From Nitzschia sp. DOCU1 (taxonomy: Eukaryota > Bacillariophyta > Bacillariophyceae > Bacillariales > Bacillariaceae): a stretch of 64,000 nucleotides of DNA. Within the stretch, counting starts at the first letter, position 1. Every line of letters starts with the position of its first letter. Made by a program: the position numbers and the translations under genes. The DNA is taken from positions 3,410,001 to 3,474,000 of the forward strand of contig OX595989.1 of NCBI GenBank assembly GCA_951394045.1, in the 5' to 3' direction. Below, piece by piece: positions 10,795 to 20,738 of this stretch. The notes beneath the pieces are model-generated. The model had not been told where the DNA came from. It searched no databases and was given only the letters and a program-made list of their open reading frames with translations.

Positions 10795-12456
10795 ATGAAG
10801 AACCTTTGGTACACTTCGTCAATGTCAACTTCCATGGGCGGTGGTAGACAAACGACTTTTCCTGGGGTCTTTAGTTGCTCGTTCGACGAATCAACAGGTC
10901 GCTGCTCAGAAACTAATACACCCGATACAGTGGTGGATGCCACTGTCATCGGAGGCGACAGGGACAGAGGAGTCAACTTGAGCAATATTCTTTTGAACGC
11001 TGGGAAACGAAAGCTCCTGGCTCTTCGAACGGACACATTTTGGGAAATTTTATGGGCCCCTTTGGATTCCAATATTTATAGTACTACCGAAGGAAGCGCA
11101 ACCAGTCTCCTTCCTTACTTTCGAATTCCCAAGGAAGTATACTCAGATGAATCCAAGGGCCAAGACTGCGGCGCATACACGGGGACGCGTTTTGCCTACT
11201 ACGAAGTTATTCCTGTAGCTTTTGCTATTGACGACAATGAAGATGTCTACATATCATGGGAAGGGTACTTTCAAGACTGTGAAGACCCCGTCGAATCTGA
11301 AAATGGTCTAGTATGGTCGGTCGGCGTAAACAAAATCAACCGGAGCTGCATTATGACTGATAGAGTTCAGTCCTTTGCGGAGTGTACTTCTCCCCACGCC
11401 GTCTTCTATCGGGGCTTGATAGGGAAGGACCGTCGCCTCGGAAGTGGCTTGGCCATTAGTATGTCACCGAAAAAACGGCAGCTCTTCTATCTTTCAATAG
11501 TCAATCGCGCCTATGAAATGGATAATGCAAGTGAAATCTGGGTATCGCCACAGGGAATCCACAAAACCCCCTCCATCGTGCCGACGCCCAAGTTGCCGAA
11601 CCCGACAGCCTATCAAGCCACTCGGATCATCCCCGACGTGGCCAGTATTCAGCTGGATCTTGATAGTGACCAATTGCCTCGTGCTGTATGCCAAACCGTC
11701 TATGACCAAGGTGTGTATTGCTATGAATTTGGGATCCAAGATGACGGGGACGACATTGTGCCCTACTCGGACAATGCCGAGCCAACTTTCGTGGTGACAA
11801 AAGAGCAAGTTGCCGAAAGTTGTGTCATCGATACTAACATCAACGGTGGCGAAGATTACATGTCGGGTCTTACCACCGGGCTTCAAGTTGTCTGGGGCGA
11901 GGATCATCATCCCGACCTTGTCATCTTTGGTTGCTACGGGCGTCTTTCCGACCGAGGCAACATGACCACTGTTTTTCGAGATGGCACGGCTGTCCAAGTC
12001 ATCCAGGGCGCCTATCCCGGAAGCATACTCTTTGGAATCGACATGAATCAAGACAACCGAGACATTTTCTGGAGTGACGTTACTCCCGTCCCAGTTGCCG
12101 AGGACGACTTTGAGGCGACCACCAAGGATACCAATACGGGACTCATTATCGGTATTGTCTTTGCCGCGCTTTTTGGCATGCTTGTATTGGGAGGCTTTGT
12201 CCTTTACATGCGAGGAAAGGCAACCGATGGGAGGTCAACCTTTTCGACACTGTCAAAGAATTCCTCCAAGTCGAAACAAGGTTCCATCGCGATGGTCAGC
12301 GACGGGGACGCCGGCGAGCAAATAGAGTCCAAAGGCGATACACCAAAGAAAGAAAGCGTAACAGAAAAGAGCCTCGAAGAAGGTCTGGCAACACGTGACG
12401 ATTCTTCTCAGAGTAGCGACGGTGACGATCTTGATGCTTCGTCCCAAAACCGATAA
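10795..12456 (+). CDS. Single-pass membrane protein with large Cys-containing ectodomain
   Basis: A single exon of 553 codons starting at the ATG at 10795. Residues 1 to about 440 form a soluble region with potential N-glycosylation sites (NRSC, NASE, NMTT) and scattered cysteines. Blocks such as WEILWAPLDSN, AFAIDDNEDVYISW, ARAVCQTVYDQGVYCYEF-like segments and DMNQDNRDIFWSDV are spaced as in repeat or propeller ectodomains, but I do not recognise a family. One membrane helix (GLIIGIVFAALFGMLVLGGF) precedes a cytosolic Ser/Lys/Glu-rich tail of about 90 residues. There is no signal peptide at this start, which is unusual for such a topology. Either an upstream exon was missed or the helix acts as a reverse anchor. 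The downstream gene is convergent. Confidence 0.7.
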   Translation: MKNLWYTSSMSTSMGGGRQTTFPGVFSCSFDESTGRCSETNTPDTVVDATVIGGDRDRGVNLSNILLNAGKRKLLALRTDTFWEILWAPLDSNIYSTTEGSATSLLPYFRIPKEVYSDESKGQDCGAYTGTRFAYYEVIPVAFAIDDNEDVYISWEGYFQDCEDPVESENGLVWSVGVNKINRSCIMTDRVQSFAECTSPHAVFYRGLIGKDRRLGSGLAISMSPKKRQLFYLSIVNRAYEMDNASEIWVSPQGIHKTPSIVPTPKLPNPTAYQATRIIPDVASIQLDLDSDQLPRAVCQTVYDQGVYCYEFGIQDDGDDIVPYSDNAEPTFVVTKEQVAESCVIDTNINGGEDYMSGLTTGLQVVWGEDHHPDLVIFGCYGRLSDRGNMTTVFRDGTAVQVIQGAYPGSILFGIDMNQDNRDIFWSDVTPVPVAEDDFEATTKDTNTGLIIGIVFAALFGMLVLGGFVLYMRGKATDGRSTFSTLSKNSSKSKQGSIAMVSDGDAGEQIESKGDTPKKESVTEKSLEEGLATRDDSSQSSDGDDLDASSQNR

Positions 12457-12602
12457 CTAGCCACGGCATTTCATTCATAGAATACAATTTCTTTTGCTCC
12501 ATCGCACCATGGCGTTCTAACAGTAGAGATCAATACATCATGGGTTAGGCCATTGTCTGGCAGAAGCCCAAAAACAACAATGGCATTTCCAAGATTGTGA
12601 AC

Positions 12603-14213
12603 TTACAAAGTTGGTCCCATGGACGTATTGGGCCATCCATGAAAGGGGCAGCCGGTATCGTCATTCGGTTGCGGCGGCACGTACGATTGTCGGTACCACT
12701 CGAGTTTGCCTCGAAGACGTTCCACCACTTCCGGATAGGCAGTAGCCAAATTATTATCTTCTCTCGGATCACGTGCCAAATCAAAAAGCAAGTATGAACT
12801 ATTAGAAAGTCCCGCTGGTACAGGCTGGTCCGTTCCTGCCGGACTCGCATGATCAGCATCGGGCCCTCCACTTTGACCCTGGACGAGCTTCCAATTGCCC
12901 ACTCGAATGGCAGGCCCATACCATTTTTGTGTATTATCATTCTTGACATACCCCACAAAGAGTTCTTGTCGGGTAGGCTGATCGGTTTGGCCTGTCAAAC
13001 TGGCCCATTGACTTTTTCCATCCAAGTCGTCCAAATGTCGCGGCACCGCCTTTATCATTTCTGCTAGCGTAGGAAACCAATCCACCACATGAAACAAATG
13101 CCCAAAACGTTGTCCACCTTTTAAGCCCAGTTTTGTCATGGCAGGTCCACTCAATAAGCCATCCCCCGTCGTTCCGCCTTCCCATACAGTACATTTTCCA
13201 CCCCGCCTCGGATAGTTGGAGGAACCTTGAGCGCAACAACTTTCGGTCGGCCCACCATTGTCGGTAGTAAATACAATCAGAGTATCCTCCCATAATCCAG
13301 CTTGTTGTAAGGCTAGTGTGACATTTCGAATCCCCTCATCGGCCGCGGTCAACATGCCTGCATAATTCTTGCGTTGGTCGGTCCAATGTTTGTCTTGATA
13401 ACGTTCTATATAGTCTAGTGGCACTTGATTGGGACAATGCACCGCCTGAAACGCCAAGTACAAAAAGAGTGGTTTTGTTGTGGCGTGGTGTTGAATGACG
13501 CGAATGGCTTCTCTGGTAAAGACATGTGTCGAATAGTTTCCGATTTCATTGGCCACCTGGGAGCAACCTTGGGCACAATAGGGTTGTTTGTCAAACCTTA
13601 AATCATAATAGTCGTCTTGGCCATGTTTGAAATAGTCTTCTCCACCTCCATAAAATCCAAAAAAGGATTCAAAGCCTCGCCAGGTAGGTGTTTGTTCCCA
13701 TTGCGAATGACCGACATGCCACTTGCCGACGGCATGCGTTGCATATCCTTGACGCCAAAGCAAATCCGCCAAAGTTTCATCTCCCAAGGGCAAACCAGAT
13801 GTGGACTGGGGTCGAATCCAATGTGACACGCCAGTATGCAAGGGATACTTGCCACTCAACAAGGCGGCCCGAGTCGGACTGCAATAGGGAGTTACGTAGT
13901 ACTTGTCGAGATAAATGCCAGACCGTGCCAGTTCGTCAGTAGCAGGCGTATGAATTCCCGTCCCATGAAACCCCAAATCATGAGAACCCAAGTCATCCAT
14001 GACAATCATGACAATATTAGGACGATAACTGGACGGGGTAGAGGACGTTGAACCCTTCCCTGACGCCGTCGCTGTTGCTTTGCGAGGGCTCGTAGTGTCA
14101 ACAGCGCCGTCGTTGGCGGCATTTCCTCCCACCAACAAAAGAAGAACGCCAGTAAGAACTAGCAGGGTGACGGAAAAGCGAATCGGGTAGCCATGCAAAT
14201 TAAGAGAGCGCAT
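12603..14213 (-). CDS. Arylsulfatase (type I sulfatase, ARSB-like)
   Basis: A single exon of 536 residues; the ATG at 14213 gives a signal peptide with the hydrophobic core FSVTLLVLTGVLLLLVGG. The sulfatase fold begins at RPNIVMIVMDDLGSHDLGFHG, whose DD supplies metal ligands. The formylglycine motif is present as YCSPTRAALLSG (Cys at about residue 111, CxPxR intact), followed by GYATHAVGKWHVGH and the metal-binding FTTDNGGP. Overall length and the G(Y/F)xTxxxGKWHxG block resemble arylsulfatase B/I/J enzymes. It should hydrolyse sulfate esters, probably on sulfated polysaccharides, in the secretory path or outside the cell. Only the sulfatase class is secure; the substrate is inference. The stop TAA overlaps a GTAAGT. 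Splicing a 50-nt intron there would give a slightly longer end (LQWPNP), an alternative C-terminus I cannot exclude. Confidence 0.93.
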   Translation of the reverse strand: MRSLNLHGYPIRFSVTLLVLTGVLLLLVGGNAANDGAVDTTSPRKATATASGKGSTSSTPSSYRPNIVMIVMDDLGSHDLGFHGTGIHTPATDELARSGIYLDKYYVTPYCSPTRAALLSGKYPLHTGVSHWIRPQSTSGLPLGDETLADLLWRQGYATHAVGKWHVGHSQWEQTPTWRGFESFFGFYGGGEDYFKHGQDDYYDLRFDKQPYCAQGCSQVANEIGNYSTHVFTREAIRVIQHHATTKPLFLYLAFQAVHCPNQVPLDYIERYQDKHWTDQRKNYAGMLTAADEGIRNVTLALQQAGLWEDTLIVFTTDNGGPTESCCAQGSSNYPRRGGKCTVWEGGTTGDGLLSGPAMTKLGLKGGQRFGHLFHVVDWFPTLAEMIKAVPRHLDDLDGKSQWASLTGQTDQPTRQELFVGYVKNDNTQKWYGPAIRVGNWKLVQGQSGGPDADHASPAGTDQPVPAGLSNSSYLLFDLARDPREDNNLATAYPEVVERLRGKLEWYRQSYVPPQPNDDTGCPFHGWPNTSMGPTL

Positions 14214-14799
14214 CGTGGCGCTAATGGCTCTTTGAGCAATGGAGCAATCCCTTCCTTTTCACCATGGTGAGAGTCCAGGTTGCAACAAGAGAGCTGGATA
14301 CCCCATCAGGGAGCGAATGAGTCCCGTTTGCGTTTGACTCAATCGAATTGTGGCGGAATGCCACGTCGACAGATGACAGCGAGACGCCAAATGATGGATG
14401 ATTCTTCGTCGATAGCCGCAAGCGAGAGAGCGACGCAAAGTCATCCCAGGGGTTTTTGGCATTACCTCCATCCATCGATGGACAACGATGAGAAAGAGCT
14501 CTAATCTAAGCTACAAGAAGACGCGGTCCAATGGCAATGAATGTTTTTATTTGATTTTAGAGCCACGCAGACTTTCACTGGTTGAAACTCGGGGATGCGA
14601 CTTACCTTGAGGTCACTTTGCTTTCGGTTTTGAATAACATGTATGCTTTCAATGATATGTATGATTGGGGTCTGCTGTGCATTTCCCCAATGCCTCGGAA
14701 ACATGCAATAATATGGAAGAATAACTTGGGCTCCCGTTGGATGAGCGGATTGGCGAAGTTGTCATCCACGGAACAGGAGCACTCTCATCCCGATCATCT
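14214..14799. other. Intergenic; 3' flank shared with the pseudogene at 22.9 kb
   Basis: From about 14507 the sequence closely matches 22594 onward, the downstream flank of the pseudogene copy. This shows that the duplicated block includes 3' flanking DNA. No coding signal. Confidence 0.6.
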
Positions 14800-16801
14800 C
14801 TAGGCTGCGTTCTCGCCAGAGGTTTCGGAATCTTCTTCAGGGACGGATACGGTCTTGGGATGCTTGCTGCTCGTCTTCTTGTCAAAGCATCCACGACGGT
14901 AGAGGATCAGCAAGGCGACGAGGAAGACGGCAAAGGCTGCCATCGAAATTCCAACAAGGGCACCGGTGGAAAGACCATCCGGCTCAGGAGTGACGATCCT
15001 AAGTGTGACCTTGAAGGAACCCGTCACATCCTCGTCCTCGGGGAGGAGGGCGAGGGCCTCATCCCCTCCGTCCTGCAAGATACGACGGCGTGACGATGTC
15101 ATTTTGACCCTTCCACTGCACTGAAACAGTTTAAACCGAGAGTTTGCGGCGATCATATCGGAAGTGACCGTACTCTCAAAGGCGAGACCATTTCCTGAGT
15201 TGGTATTCTCTGTGCTTGGCCGATCAGTTAGATCAACCCAAGTCAGAAGGTCTTGCCCAGGTGCGAGTGTATTATCCGCAATCAGAAGTCGATCGGAGCA
15301 GGTCACCTCTATGAACTTTTCCACTTTAAAGTTTTCAAAGCCGGGGTCTGGTGTAACGCAGATACGGAAGTTCTCACCTACAGGGTTCATTGAAGAAACA
15401 GCAAAGTGTAAGAAACGATCAAGTCAGATTTGGTGGAAGAAAGGACCCGAAGCAACGAACATACCAACAAAGTAATCATGAAGTGCTAAGCTGTCTTCAG
15501 TGGGGGCATCTCCTAAATCAGCGTTGAGGTCCAATACGGGGTCGTTTTCGTCAGCACAGAGGTATGGAGTAACCAACCAGTCATTAAAAAGCGTCCCAAT
15601 ATTTCCAGGGTTACGCGCCAAGGCGGCGACGTCCACAACGAAGCCTGTGTTGTAATTCACCTTAACTGAGAAAGGAATGAAATGTTGGTGAGTATACGAG
15701 CTGTTCAACTAGTAGCCCTTCAATCATCTGTGTTCAGCTCTGCGTACCAACATAGAATGTATCAAAGTAGGAGACCTCTTCAATGTCTCCGTCTGTAGTA
15801 TCAAAATCAAGTTCGAAGAACGTATGGACACAGAACTCGAACTGCTCACTGGCACTGTTCCAGATATCTTTAATGGGATTGTACGGGTCGTCGATAGTAA
15901 ATGTCTGTTTGACAGCAACCGAGTCGGGCCCGTTCATGAGCGCTGGGCAATCTGGGTCGACATTAGGATAGCAGGGGATGTTTTCGAACCCCCAATCTGG
16001 TGTATCAATCCTATCACCTTCTTTACAGCGAGTTTGTGGGTCCTCTCCCTCCTTGAGTCGATAAAGGTGCGCTTTAAGCCTAGGGACCGGGTCGGCAAGG
16101 TCCACAGCTTCGTTCACTCTATCGCTATGGATCTCAAGCCAAGTCCCACCAATCAACGGATCAATATCTTCCTGATTCGTCACTTCGGGGGGCGGCTGGT
16201 TACTTCGTTGAATGTACCATGGATCAATGTTTCCCAACGGACCCCCAAAATCCTGGATTTTTACTTCATCTAGGGAGGGGTCACAAATTACGTCCATGTC
16301 GAACCCGGCGAGGGGGGCAAAAGGAGAGTTGAGGACCCCTTGAACATGGATCCAGTAGTCCGTATCACCATTAGCCGATTGAGGGCCCACGTAGGCCTTT
16401 CTACCGCAGCCCTTATCATATTGATCACCGAGGACACATTTCAGATTCTGATCCCATTGAGTACAGACGCCAGAGTAAATGCTGATGTAGGTGCCTGTAT
16501 TTCTCGGCCGATCCTTGCAGGTGTCTAGCACGACTCGGAAAGTGTCACTACCAGTGGACAACTTGTACCAAACTCCCTTATGGTTGCCTTCATCAGTGCC
16601 GTCAGGATCACAAGTGCGAGCGTAAGATGCTACAATGGCACCAGTAGCATCTCCAAGGTAATTGTTTGGGAATATATCTCCATTTGTATCGGGGAGAGGG
16701 CAAGTAATCGGGATGGCGTTCCAGCACTCTTCCCCAGCCTCCTGGGCCAGGACATTAGTCGAGGCACCAAGGACCGTCAAAGCAACAATCGAAAACTTCA
16801 T
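14800..16801 (-). CDS. Large type I membrane protein with PPC-like N-terminal domain
   Basis: Three exons: 16801-15748, 15665-15465 and 15377-14800, both introns phase 1 (donors GTACGC and GTATGT, acceptors TTTCTCAG and CTGTAG), 610 residues. The signal peptide is MKFSIVALTVLGASTNVLAQ. Residues about 22-160 read ECWNAIPITC, KGVWYKLSTGSDTFRVVLDTC, TYISIYSGVC, GCGRKAYVG and DYWIHVQGV. That is the pattern of beta-sandwich PPC-like adhesion or sorting domains common in secreted bacterial proteins. A middle domain carries IDPWYIQRS, GGTWLEIHSDRV and paired cysteines. Exon 3 gives an ectodomain end, the membrane helix GALVGISMAAFAVFLVALLI, a YRRGC stop-transfer and a short acidic tail. Probably a cell-surface protein; its ligand is unknown. 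A paralogue at 22.9-25.3 kb is broken, so this is the intact copy. Confidence 0.83.
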
Positions 16802-17010
16802 GCTTGTAAGGAGGGATTTCTTGGATATCGGGTAAAGCTGCCATGCAAAAGCGGCAAAGAAAAAGAAGACCTTCTGAGTGATAAATTGGACAGAAATAAT
16901 AAAGGAAAATGAAGGAATATGGAAAATGGCGTACCGTGTTGATTGCTTCAAAGAAAGACTTTTTTGGTTTTATGGGAAGAATGGAAATCGCTCTTTGTCC
17001 AGCTTTGTGT

Positions 17011-17810
17011 TTGAATTCTCATCCAAGAAATCAAGGAAGGTGAGCGCAGTCACGAGTTTGCTTCGTTTTTATGAGCTGCCACGGTTCTCTTCCTAAGATG
17101 TGTTGTTGTTGTTGTTGTTGTTCCTCAGCTTCTCCCACAGTCACGAGTTTGTTTCGAAGAAAGACTCTTTTGCTTGGTTTTCTTATGGGAAGAAGAATGG
17201 AAATAGCAAGAAGAAATGCCTTCGTCCAGCTTTGTGTTCTCATCTCATCAAAGCTTTGTGTTAGCACCTCATCCAAGAAATCGATCCACATCACACCAGT
17301 AGACTTTGTACATCATCGTTGACCCGTTGTAATACGTCGTTTGTATTCTCATCCAAGAAATCAAGGAAGGTGAGCGCAGTCACGAGTTTGCTTCGTTTTT
17401 ATGAGCTGCCACGGTTCTCTTCCTAAGATGTGTTGTTGTTGTTGTTGTTGTTCCTCAGCTTCTCCCACAGTCACGAGTTTGTTTCGAAGAAAGACTCTTT
17501 TGCTTGGTTTTCTTATGGGAAGAAGAATGGAAATAGCAAGAAGAAATGCCTTCGTCCAGCTTTGTGTTCTCATCTCATCAAAGCTTTGTGTTCGCACCTC
17601 ATCCAAGAAATCGATCCACATCACACCAGTAGACTTTGTACATCATCGCTGATCCGTTGTAATACGTCGTTTGCATTCTTATTCAAGAAATCAAGGAAGG
17701 TGGGCGCAGTCACGAGTTTTTGCTTCGTTTTGATGAGCTGCCACGGTTCTCGTCCTAAGATATGTTTCTGTTGTTGTTCCTCAACTTCTCCCACAGTCAC
17801 GAGTTTGCTT
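17011..17810. repeat. 330-bp tandem repeat (two full units plus a diverged third)
   Basis: Unit 1 about 17011-17340 and unit 2 about 17341-17670 are almost identical; a third, shorter and diverged unit runs to about 17810. Each contains a TGT/TGC-rich triplet run (GTT repeats) and several copies of a CAGTCACGAGTTTG motif, which also recurs singly near 18069. It lies in the gap between two divergently transcribed membrane-protein genes. The frames inside are repeats of each other and not supported as genes. Confidence 0.88.
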
Positions 17811-18225
17811 TTTCCCGCCAAAAAACATTCTGATATGCCCCTTCAGTCACGATAAAGGAACTGGCAGGTTCATGGCAACGAAGCGCAAGCAACGCGACCC
17901 GAAGAGCAAAGCAGAAATGCAGAGCCGAAGCGAAGCGATAATCAAGAAGTGGAGGAAGAAGAAAAAAGAAAGTCTGGCCCAAACAGACATTCTTTTTGGA
18001 ACAAGATAGCTACTATTCGAGAATCCCTAGCTAGAAACCTATGCATCGAGAAGATCCTTGATAAGCCCCACAGTCACGAGTTTGCTTACCGGTAGTTGTC
18101 ATAGTGTGATCATTGACGACTTCGCGGATAGTCTAGCTTCATATAAAATGCTCTCAATTTGAAATTATTGGGATTACAAAAAATAATGTAGCACCTCTCT
18201 CTACAAAGACAAGACTAATCGCAAC

Positions 18226-19735
18226 ATGAAAGTTATCCCCTTCATCTATAGCGTCATCCCGATCCTACTTGCCAAGGGGGCAACAACGGCGGCATTTCCC
18301 ACTCCAAACATTTTTAATGCTTCCTCCTTGTTTGAGGCGAAAAGCGGCGGCGCATCGGAGCAAGTTGGAGGAAAACCAATCGAGTCCTGGGGCGACCGTG
18401 ATTCATGGTCGATTGTAAGGCCAAGTACATCCGGTAAGTCGAAACTGTAAGGAACAGGTCGCTTGTCGTATACTACTGCTCCTTGACGCGGACTTACCTC
18501 GTCATTATTTGATCCCGTTTTCAGAGCCAAGAGTTTCGTTGGAACAGGAACATGATACACTTTTTGCAGTGACGGTGGAGGTGGACTTTCTCTTGGCCAA
18601 CGCCGACAAGGCGGCCCTCGCGAAAGTGGCGATTTTCCCTTATGGACAATGCGGTGTGGACGCTCCCGTGGTGAATGGATCCGGTACCTTCTGTCACACA
18701 GATGAACAAGGAGACTGCGTGGAGGGTCCAGACAACGACGGCAACAATGGTCCTGTCCTGTATACCGCAACGTACAGGTTTCAAGATCTCAACACCACAA
18801 CACCAGTTTCAGGATCGTCTTCATTGTGGAATTCCCAAACCGATACGCTGGCATTCTGTGGCCGTTTGTCCTTGGCCCTTGCAGCAAAAAAAGCAGACGA
18901 AATTGTCGTTTCGTTTCACGACATGAACTTTGAGTACTACATTGATTTGAAGGCCGAATTTTCCATGACAAACGCGCCACAAGCTTCAGCAGCCACAGAG
19001 ACCATCTCGAAGAGCTTTTCGCCTGCTGTTGAAACATGCTTGTGCGACGATTCCAACATTTGCTTGCCGGCTTCCGACATTCCTGCCATTCCAATGGGCG
19101 GCGAGGTCAAGATTTGCATCAAAGTTCCTACTGATGAGGATTTTGAAATCCTTGGAATTACGGAATGGAAGTTGGAGCAGGAGAATACTGGAGCGTTTCG
19201 ATACGCCATTCAAGATGAATCGTTGGATGGCTTGACCACAATGCACTCCATGGGCCCGCACGAAGTCGTTGTCTCAACGGCCTTGGACTCCCAGTTCTTT
19301 CAAGAGCCAGATAATAGCGTGACCTTGTCCGGCTTGGTATTGGTCCAGCCTCAAGCGGCGCATATTCGTCGGCGAGGACGAGAACTCTACAGCAACATAC
19401 CAGCTGAGGCACGAGCCGCCGAGTTCAGCATCTCCTTGAAACTACTGCCGGATTCGAGTGATGTATCTCACATGAACTCAAATTCTCAAGGGATGCCGTC
19501 GGACGGGATCATTCTTCTCGTCGTCTCGTTGTTTGCCTTGTTGTCTCTTCTTCTCACCGGCGTTCTGGTTGTACGGCACATGTACGGTTCACGTGGTGAT
19601 CATGGCCACGTGCTGAACACCGGAGCCCTCGATCAGGGGGACAAAGATGAGAAGAATAGCGCCCAGTTTTATCTTGATGATATTACGAATTTGCAGATCC
19701 ATTCAGCAGCAGTGCAAAACGGTAGATACGCCTAA
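18226..19735 (+). CDS. Type I membrane protein, two exons
   Basis: Exon 1 is 18226-18433 (donor GTAAGT) and exon 2 is 18525-19735 (acceptor TTTTCAG), phase 1, 472 residues. The signal peptide MKVIPFIYSVIPILLAKGA is followed by a short region rich in Ser and Gly. The ectodomain has GTFCHTDEQGDC, YTATYRFQDLNTT, TLAFCGRLSLAL, a CLCDD-SNICLPAS cysteine cluster and VKICIKVP. The helix GIILLVVSLFALLSLLLTGV precedes a cytosolic tail. The C-x-x-G-x-Y-x-x-x-Y segment is reminiscent of the family at 1-4.2 kb, suggesting distant relationship. The 5' region (18110-18509) was copied into the pseudogene at 24.6 kb. Function unknown; surface or endomembrane location inferred. Confidence 0.82.
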
Positions 19736-19823
19736 TAGGGGAGGAAAGTACGTTGCCCTTGTGTTCTGTATTCTTCGGCCGACGGACGCATCATGAAATA
19801 CGCCATTGCACAGTAAAACACCA

Positions 19824-20123
19824 CTATTGCGGCAGGCATGGCATCGGCCATGATAAAACCGCCTGACACCCAATCGATTTCGTCGCCACCGTTGCTCCCA
19901 TCGTCCCCAGAACAGAAGTATCAGTCACCCAATCGACGATTTCCAGTAGGGGTCCCTGCCACAGTTTGATTTGAGGCTCTCGAACATGGTGGTTCCAGGT
20001 CTGTTCCGGTTGTGGGCGATAGGAAGCTATAATTCCTTTTAATTTCGAGTGTGTAGAAAATGAAATGGCCAGCAAGGTAGCACAAAACAGTTTGGATGGC
20101 CCAGTTTGAAATCGTTTCGTCAT
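19824..20123 (-). CDS. Doubtful small secreted/membrane protein
   Basis: A 99-codon frame with a signal-like start (KLFCATLLAISFSTHSKLKG). In another frame the same strand continues to about 19732 with a plausible membrane helix (DAMPAAIVVFYCAMAYFMM) and tail. No splice pair that I could find joins the two convincingly, so the true structure is unresolved and it may be a relic. It runs tail-to-tail into the 18226 gene. Confidence 0.25.
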   Translation of the reverse strand: MTKRFQTGPSKLFCATLLAISFSTHSKLKGIIASYRPQPEQTWNHHVREPQIKLWQGPLLEIVDWVTDTSVLGTMGATVATKSIGCQAVLSWPMPCLPQ

Positions 20124-20738
20124 TTTGCTCTGTTCAATTTATTCTTTCTGCTGATGTCTCTGAATAGATGATAGCAATCGAACGAAGCAACAGAGTGACA
20201 CCAGAAGGATTCCCATCGACGTTCAACTGAGCGATTTATTTTTGGGTCGATAGTGACTGATAGTGACTGAACGCGTTCTCGTCCTGTCTCACAGACCCGT
20301 AAGTCGACCAGAAGGCGTCTCATCTCTAGCTAGTTCCAAGCTAGCATTCGCAAACTGGCGACGATTCCACTCTCTACTGTACTGCCACTATTCGAAAGGA
20401 AGTGCTGCAACCGTACTCAACGACTCGTTGGCACAAACAATGTGTTAACATCATGGTCATGCAGAGACGCGGCGCCGCCGATACGCACGCCCGACCCTTA
20501 GATGGATTCATGCATGCTTTTGGGTAGGAGCTACGCGACTCTATTAGCTACCTGGTATGATACCGATGGTAGAGAAAGTTGAGTCTACGAACCCAGTAGA
20601 TTTCTACGGTGAGGCCCTCCCTTATGGTCCGAGAACCCATTTCCGATAAGTGCTCCCGAGAAGTGCATTTTCACTTCTCGGAGAACTTCTTGACAGCGAT
20701 CTGACGGCGGTTCTGAAGCTCTGGAACGGGCCTGAGTG

